Part shown: piece after piece, positions 57,117 through 64,000 of the stretch
How the letters are laid out: every line of letters begins with the position of its first letter
Position numbering within the stretch: the first letter of the stretch is position 1
Assembly (NCBI GenBank): GCA_023213395.1
Contig: CM041465.1
Location: 171,499,741-171,563,740, forward strand
Length of the DNA: 64,000 bases
Direction of reading: 5' to 3'
Source of the DNA: Cycas panzhihuaensis
Taxonomy: Eukaryota; Cycadophyta
The notes under the pieces: generated by a model
Told to the model about the DNA's origin: nothing
The model's database searches: none
The model's input: only the letters and a program-made list of their open reading frames with translations
Made by a program: the position numbers and the translations under genes

Positions 57117-58130
57117 ATGGCACTCATGCTAGGGACAACCTCCTATACTCTAATTCTAATTTTAATTAGCTTTAATTATGTTAAATGGAAATCTAGAATA
57201 TCCTATCACCTGAAGCAACAAAAGCTTTGGTGATATGTTACAGGAGAATTTGTGAAACCCACTGACACTAAATTAGAAGTTTATATGGTATCTCTAATAA
57301 ACTATGATGGAGCCCTAGGCACCATCTTATCCTCTCTCTTGCCAGATATAAGTAGGTGTTTCTCTAAAATAGATGATTTTGCATTCGTTTGAAACACACT
57401 TAAGGAAACGTGTGACAAGGTTGATGTACAAAAGCTAGTTATTCTCAAATAATAAATATATGATCTAAACTATGAATATTTCTCCAAAGTTATGGATTTC
57501 TTATTGTAGCTTCAACTCATCAACAGAAACTTAGGAAATTGTATAAAATCTATAACAAAAGAAGGTGAAAAAGCTATAACTATTATACATACAAACGATG
57601 ACAATACACTCATTCATCTAACTATTAATAAAATTCCTAAACACTTAATCTCTTCAAATCTATTAAGTGACAAGCCATATACCCTTCAATAACTTTTAAT
57701 TAGTTAATAAATCAACTAATTAAACACTAGACAATGTTAATACATACTAAAAAATTACAAGATTCTTCCCAGGCTCTTTTTTCCAAGTCAAAGCCACCAA
57801 ACAAATCTAAAAACCAATATAACCATCAAAATAATCACAATAGTTACCCCAAATTTTAAAAATCCCATGGAGCTTCTTCTTCAAATAACTTTAATCAAAA
57901 TTCTAAATACTCTGGACCACTAAAAAGCCATAATACTTTTAAACAATCATTCTAAAAATGGAATACTTTCAATTTTAACCCTAATCAGAATGTAAGCCAT
58001 GCTTATTATCATAAAAATGGGTATACAATAGATGTCTATAGGAATAGAATTGCTTCTAAATCTTAAAAAGCTTCTAAGAGAATCCAACCATGATCTCATA
58101 ATTCTAATCATTCTTTAACTACCATAACAT
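57117..58130 (+). pseudogene. Copia B gag
   Basis: Start at 57117 (MALMLGTTSYTLILI), homologous to the C gag opening. Core blocks: NTLKETCDKVDVQKLVIL, YDLNYEYFSKVMDFL, INRNLGNCIKSITKEGE and NDDNTLIHLTINKIPKHL. At about 58000 the zinc knuckle reads AYYHKNGYTIDVY, with the cysteines and the histidine lost. Stops occur every few tens of codons, more than in C, consistent with an older insertion. Confidence 0.82.
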
Positions 58131-59570
58131 AAACACTTTCTACCCCTACTTCATAACCACCTTTATAGATCTTAGATTATGGTGCATCCCATCATATGAT
58201 AGGCCACCAAGAATATCCAAATCCCTATCAGTCTAATCTTAATTTCGAAGAGGAAATTTCTTACAGAAGTGGATCTTAATTGAAAGTCAGAGGTATTGGT
58301 GATGTTACCTTAAAAGATGGTTCAATCAAATATGTATTTTATATTTCAAGCTTGCTTTCTAATCTTTTATTTGTTTATCAATTTTATTAGAAAGACCTTA
58401 TTGTCGAATTCTAGAAAGATAGATTCATTGTCAAACAACCTTTCAATAAATTCAAAACTATTGCTTCAAGACCTATTGATCATAAAATAGGTCTATATAG
58501 TTTAATAAATATAAATCAATCTAAAACTAAATCTTTTAGTGTCTTTATAGTTAAATCTGACCCAGTCAGTAAGCTATGGCATGCCTAGTTTAGCCATGTA
58601 AGTTTTGGAAAATTACGATATCTAAATCAGCATGATATGGTACACGGGCTACCATCCCTATCTATTGTTCATGGTGTTTGTGAAGCCTGTGTAATAGATA
58701 AATAACATATGAATCCCTTTCTATATCAAATATTATTTCAAGCAAAAGTTCCACTTGAACTTGTTCACTCAGAAATTTGTGACCCCTTCTAAGTACCATC
58801 ATACTTTAAAAGGAAATATTTTGTTACTTTTATTGATGACTTCTCTAAGAAATGTTGGGTATATATACTCAAAAATAGAAATCAAACATTTTATATATTT
58901 ATTGAGTTTAAAACATTAGTTAAAAACTAATCCAATTCTAAAATTAAAATCTTTAGATTTGACAATACTAAAGAGAACTTAAGTAATAAATTTACCTCAT
59001 ATTATAAAAAACACATAATTAAATTTTAATATTCTATTGCTTATACTCCTAAATAGAATGTGTTGCTGAATGTAAGAACCATACTCTTGTGGAAATGACC
59101 ATATGTATGATATATACAAAAGGTTTTCACCTAAAGTTGCGGGCTAAAGCAATAACTTACTCCAACTATCTATTAAATCATTTACCGAGTAAGTCCTTAT
59201 AGAAAGTTACACCAGAACAAAAGTGGTCTGATAAAAAATTATCTGTATAATATTTTTGAGTTTTTGGTAGTACTACTTAGGGACATATTCTAAAAGAAAA
59301 ATAAAATAAACTTAATCCTAAAAGTACAAGATTTATCTCCGTTGGGTACAGTAAAGAAAGTAAAGCCTATAGACTATTAGATCCAATCACACATAAAGTT
59401 TCAATTTTACACAATATTATTTTTGATGAAAAGGGATCTTTATTAAAAATAAATCTTATAGAACTTCCTGTTAAAAGCCTACTAACTAAGACTTACTTAA
59501 TTGAACCCTAAGAAAAATAAACTGATAGTGAAGTAGTTGATAGTTTATCCATACAAGTCTAGAATTGGTC
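58131..59570 (+). pseudogene. Copia B protease and integrase
   Basis: Protease: LDYGASHHMIGHQEY at about 58172 (D-x-G-A, serine replaced by tyrosine). Pre-integrase: LKDGSIKYVFYISSLLSNLL. Integrase: WHA, a stop, FSHVSFGKLRYLNQHDMVHG, CEACVIDK, FVTFIDDFSKKCWVYIL, IKIFRFDNTKENLSNKF and, later, HKVSILHNIIFDEKG. Heavily broken but collinear with element C. Confidence 0.83.
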
Positions 59571-61300
59571 CTTAACTGAACCTAGTATGTCATATTCATC
59601 CACTTCTAATTAACCAACTTCTTCTAATCAATCTTCCACTTCTAATTCTTCTTCAAGAAACAAGTAGCCAGTTTGAACTCAAAAAACCCTTTCAGCTACT
59701 TGTTCTAGTGTTGGTGATCCATTGAATACTAAGAAAAATAAATCACAAAAATAACAAGCTAACTTTACATTAATGGCCAGTAACAATCTTAAAACTTATA
59801 AAGAAGCTTGTTATAATCCGGTATGGCAACAAGCCATGCAAGTAGAATATGATACTCTTCAAAAAAACTTGACTTGGGATTTAGTCCTATTACCCCCAAG
59901 TAAGAATTTAATAGACTACAAATAGGTTACTGAACTAAGTATAATTTAGAAGGAGTAATTAAGAAACATAAGGCTCATTTGGTTGCCAAAGGATTTTCTT
60001 AGTTTGATTGTATTGATTACACTAGAAACTTCACTCATGTCGCTAAAATGAATACAATCAAAATAATTATATCTCTTGTAGCTAAATTTAGCTAGGAAAT
60101 ACATCAAACAAATGTAAAGATCACTTTCTTGAATGGTGATCTTAAAGAAGAAATCTATATGAATTAGTCCCTTGGATTTATATCTAATCTTAATCTTGTT
60201 TGCAAACTGAAAAAAATATTATATGGTCTTAAACTAGTTCCCAGAGTTTGGTACATTAAGATCAATAACTATCTTCTTCAAAATGGATACACTAAATGTG
60301 TTAGTGATCCTAATATTTATTTCAAATAATAAGATGATAACATTACTATTTTAATTATTTATGTTGATGATATTATAATAACTGGATCTCTACTTTCACA
60401 CATTTATCAATTAAAATCAATTCTAATAAGTAAATTTGAAATGATAGACTTAAATCTTTTATATTATTTTTTAAGTCTAGAGATCTGTCAATCTGAATAA
60501 AAAATAACTATCTTACAACCCAAGTATATTATTGATTTAATAAAAATATTTAATATAGAAAATGTAAAGCCAACTCCAACCCCTCTATAATTAAGTGTGA
60601 AATCAATAATTAACTACCAATCTCTAACTTGTGATTCCACCTTATATCGTTAATTAATAGGTTGTCTTATTTACTTAACCCATACTCACCCAGATATCTC
60701 CTATGCTATTGCCTTGTGTTCAAGAAACATGTAAAAATCTCATGAATCACATTAGAAAGCAACTAAATGAATCTTACATTATCTTCAAGGTATAATTTAC
60801 CATGGTCTCACCTATAACTTTTGTAATACTAACCTTAAGTTATTAGGTTATATAGATTTAGACTGCGTAGGTGACTCCAACGATCAAAAATCAATAGCTA
60901 TTTATGTCTTCTTCCTCAACTCTTCACCGATCACTTAGTCCAGCAAGAAAATGCAACCATTAGTATTATCTACGATAGAATTTAAATATCAAGCATTGGT
61001 AGAAGTTAATAAAAAATCACTTTAGATTAAAACTCTATTAAATGAGTTTAGTTTATTTTTTGACTCTTCCATTCAAATAAATGTTGATAATTAAGGTGCA
61101 ATATCTATAACTACTAATCTTGTTGTACACTCTAGAACTAAGTACATAGAATTATATCAACATTTTATTCATAATCTTGTTAATAATAATACTATTAATT
61201 TGTCTTATTATCCCATAGATCTATAGATTGTTGATATTCTAACAAAGTCATTCATTGAAGTAAAGTTCGTAAAGCTATGAGAATTATTAAAGATTAATGA
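59571..61300 (+). pseudogene. Copia B reverse transcriptase and RNase H
   Basis: RT blocks: QQAMQVEYDTLQKNLTWDLV at about 59830 and, after many breaks, the catalytic YVDDIIITGS at 60360-60389 and FEMIDLNLLYYFLSLEI. Connection: PTPTPL and LIYLTHTHPDISYAIALCS. RNase H: GYIDLDCVGDSNDQKS, LVLSTIEFKYQALVEVNKKS, INVDN and HSRTKYIELYQHFIHN. Unlike C, this RT is not split. The intact YVDD is the best-preserved catalytic site of B; stops and frameshifts make the rest non-functional. Confidence 0.87.
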
Positions 61301-61388
61301 AGTCTTCATCAAAGAGGGAATACCATTATAAAGTCTTCATCATCTTCTTTTCTATCTTCTAAATCATATATTGCAGAAAATATAACAT

Positions 61389-61405
61389 TAAAAGGGGATT
61401 TTAGA
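61389..61405 (+). other. Copia B polypurine tract
   Basis: AAAAGGGGATTTTAGA directly precedes the 3' LTR. Confidence 0.75.
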
Positions 61406-62195
<790 letters not shown>

Positions 62196-62748
62196 TAATA
62201 ATATTCATTATTTTATTAAAGGTGTACATAAGTTATCTTGGGACTTCACAAGTTGTCAATAGTCATCAACAGCCATCAAATATGTATTTTAAATTATTAT
62301 TTTGAATTTAAAAAGGGTTGGTGGATGGTGGGTTCCCTCCCAACTATAAATAAATGGAATTTTGCCTAACGTTGTTTACCAACATCGCCATTATATTAAA
62401 TTTTGTTACAATGGATACCTAACATATATATTTTTAACAATAATGTTCATTATTTTATTAAAGGTGTGCATAAATTACCTTGGGAGTTAACAAGCCATCA
62501 ATAGCCACCAATAGTTGTCAAGTATATATTTCAAATTATTATTTTAAATTTAAAAAGTATTGGTGGATGGTGAGTTCTCTCCTAACCATAAATAAATGGG
62601 ATTTTATCCAAAGGTGTTTACTAACACTGTCATTATGTTAATATTTTGTTATAATGGATACCTAATATTAATCTTTATATTCTTTATATTATATTCTTTT
62701 ACAAATATGGAATAACTATTATTCCACTCTATTCCCCTGTTTACTTCA
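62196..62748 (+). repeat. LTR remnant with an internal ~235-bp tandem duplication
   Basis: A unit beginning TAATAATATTCATTATTTTA at 62196 recurs at 62437 (AATAATGTTCATTATTTTAT) and both copies end GGATACCTAA. Each carries GGTTGGTGGATGGTG or a close variant. The sequence then runs to TTTACTTCA, after which a primer-site-like motif follows at 62751. This suggests that the whole is a plus-strand LTR. The start is uncertain. Confidence 0.65.
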
Positions 62749-62750
62749 TT

Positions 62751-62764
62751 TAGTATCAGAGCTT
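62751..62764 (+). other. Primer-binding-site-like motif
   Basis: TAGTATCAGAGCTT: eleven of twelve bases match the tRNA-Met site TGGTATCAGAGC. Confidence 0.6.
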
Positions 62765-63027
62765 CTTGGGTTGGCTTCATTTAGCTACATTTGACATCAA
62801 AGCAAAGATTTCTTAATTTTAAAGCAAAGATTTATCAAAAATGTCTCATTACAAGTATTATATTAAATTTTTATTCATTTTTATAAAATTTATTAATAAT
62901 TTTTTATATTATTTTATTAAATATTTAACTATTTTGATTCATATGCTTAATATAATCTATATTTTCTCATATCTATGTAATAATAGTTGGTATAATCTTC
63001 TTGGCATTTATTTAAAGTCATTACATT
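62765..63027. other. AT-rich segment without recognised content
   Basis: It follows the primer-site-like motif. The open frame at 62841-63029 is Ile/Phe/Asn-rich and matches no known gag. Confidence 0.4.
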
Positions 63028-63924
63028 GAGGTTTTATTTAATATTTTATAAGATTTTAATAGTTTTCTCACTATTTTTTTAGGTTTTTCTATAAATCTAA
63101 AATTCTATAGGCTAGTGCACTCTCCACAGTGGTTGAATCTATCTCAAATGACCATTCATTTGAAAGTTATCTAAGTCAGCTTTGCACTGGATTCAACGGT
63201 TTTAAATTCTATTGCCTCTTAGTGGAGATATTGCTTTTAGAAGCTCACCCTCTCTAACTGCCTCCTGAAACCCTAATGCACCATTTAAAAATCATTAGTT
63301 TATACATTGATTTCTCTCTAATATCTCTAAAGTAGGGTTGTAGGTCCATTAGTGACTACATAAAGATATTTTGTGAGTTATTTTACCCTTTGTTTCTATT
63401 ATACGAACTCTAGTTAACCATTTGACTTCCAAACCTTTTGTCATTTTATTCTAGCTCTTTGCTTAGTGGAATCTAAGAAAACTTAAGGTGTGTCTCTATG
63501 TTGGGCATCTCTTACTTCTCCTAAACTTTTGTCTCAATCTGAGATGTGTACGAAGAGATTTAGCTCCCTAAACTTTTTACATACGTGTAGACCTGTGAAA
63601 TCTATAAACATTATTTTTTATATTTTAAATCATTTTTAAAATAGAGCTACAATGAGTAATTTCCACTTTGGTGCCTAGGGGTTTTAGTAGATAGAGAGAC
63701 AAACTGTACTTCCAAGAGCTATAACTCACTATAGGAGCGACGATTTTTCGAACCGTCTTCTCTTAAGCGTAGAGGACTTAGAGAAGAGTCAAATGAGTAG
63801 TCACTTGACATAGTTCTGAGTAGTGTGGAGATCACATCATCCTGCCAAAGTTTAGGAATCTAATAGAACCTTGAAAAAATAGAGAAAAATGATTCAAATC
63901 TTATAAAATATTAAACGAAACCTC
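63028..63924. repeat. Inverted-repeat unit of ~0.9 kb
   Basis: The left arm GAGGTTTTATTTAATATTTT (63028 onward, to about 63105) is matched by the reverse complement of the right arm (about 63851-63924), which reads GAGGTTTCGTTTAATATTTT and onward through TATAAGATTT. About 820 bases lie between the arm starts. The interior is non-coding on inspection. It may be a small non-autonomous DNA element, but no target duplication was seen. Confidence 0.5.
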
Positions 63925-64000
63925 AAAATAATTACACCAAATGATTGTCGGGATAAATGTGCACGCTATAACTAAAAAATCTAAAGAAATATAGATTAAA
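63925..64000. other. Right window edge
   Basis: AT-rich; nothing recognised. Confidence 0.5.

Overview
This window looks like gene-poor, heterochromatic nuclear DNA of a seed plant. No intact host gene is visible. Almost everything recognisable is a retrotransposon: Ty1/Copia, Ty3/Gypsy (Tat-like and one other lineage), a plant L1-type LINE with a C-terminal RNase H, and one very small LTR element. Primer sites of the plant tRNA-Met type (TGGTATCA...) recur, and there is a fragment of a plant NUP43-like WD40 nucleoporin. The species cannot be named from the sequence. All frames carry stop codons, so nothing here appears autonomous today.

Layout. 1-7.3 kb: left part of a minus-strand Copia element (A), cut by the window edge, then AT-rich DNA with three minus-strand LTR/primer-site remnants. 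7,326-61,836: a plus-strand Copia element (B), proposed from an LTR pair 54 kb apart, whose long leader is split by two large insertions. The first is a minus-strand LINE (about 9,751-25,028). The LINE is itself split by a 6.1-kb Gypsy element (11,469-17,599, TSD AGTTT) and by a 2,766-bp solo Tat-type LTR (18,455-21,220, TSD AGGCC). The second is a minus-strand Copia element (C, 25,034-56,970, TSD CTTAA, two 444-bp LTRs). Inside the reverse transcriptase of C sits a minus-strand Tat-like Gypsy element (D, 26,376-50,751, TSD TAATC). Inside the 3' LTR of D sits a plus-strand relative (E, 26,653-40,302, TSD GATGT/GAGGC). Inside the RT/RNase H junction of E sits a 948-bp composite (34,407-35,354) containing a 318-bp miniature LTR element. 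61.8-64 kb: a TA-rich microsatellite, an LTR remnant with an internal tandem duplication, and an inverted-repeat unit.

How the parts relate. D and E are relatives with complementary losses. E keeps gag-pol in one reading frame per side of the insertion but lost the 3' accessory region. D lost nearly all of gag-pol but keeps a second RNase H and a gene on the opposite strand. That opposite-strand gene has a plant-mobile-domain-like exon, an acidic exon, and a coiled-coil exon separated by a 113-nt intron. The intron has consensus splice sites and the same phase and length in both copies. Copia C carries a NUP43-like gene fragment in its leader, antisense to its own genes. These two are the most interesting features of the window.
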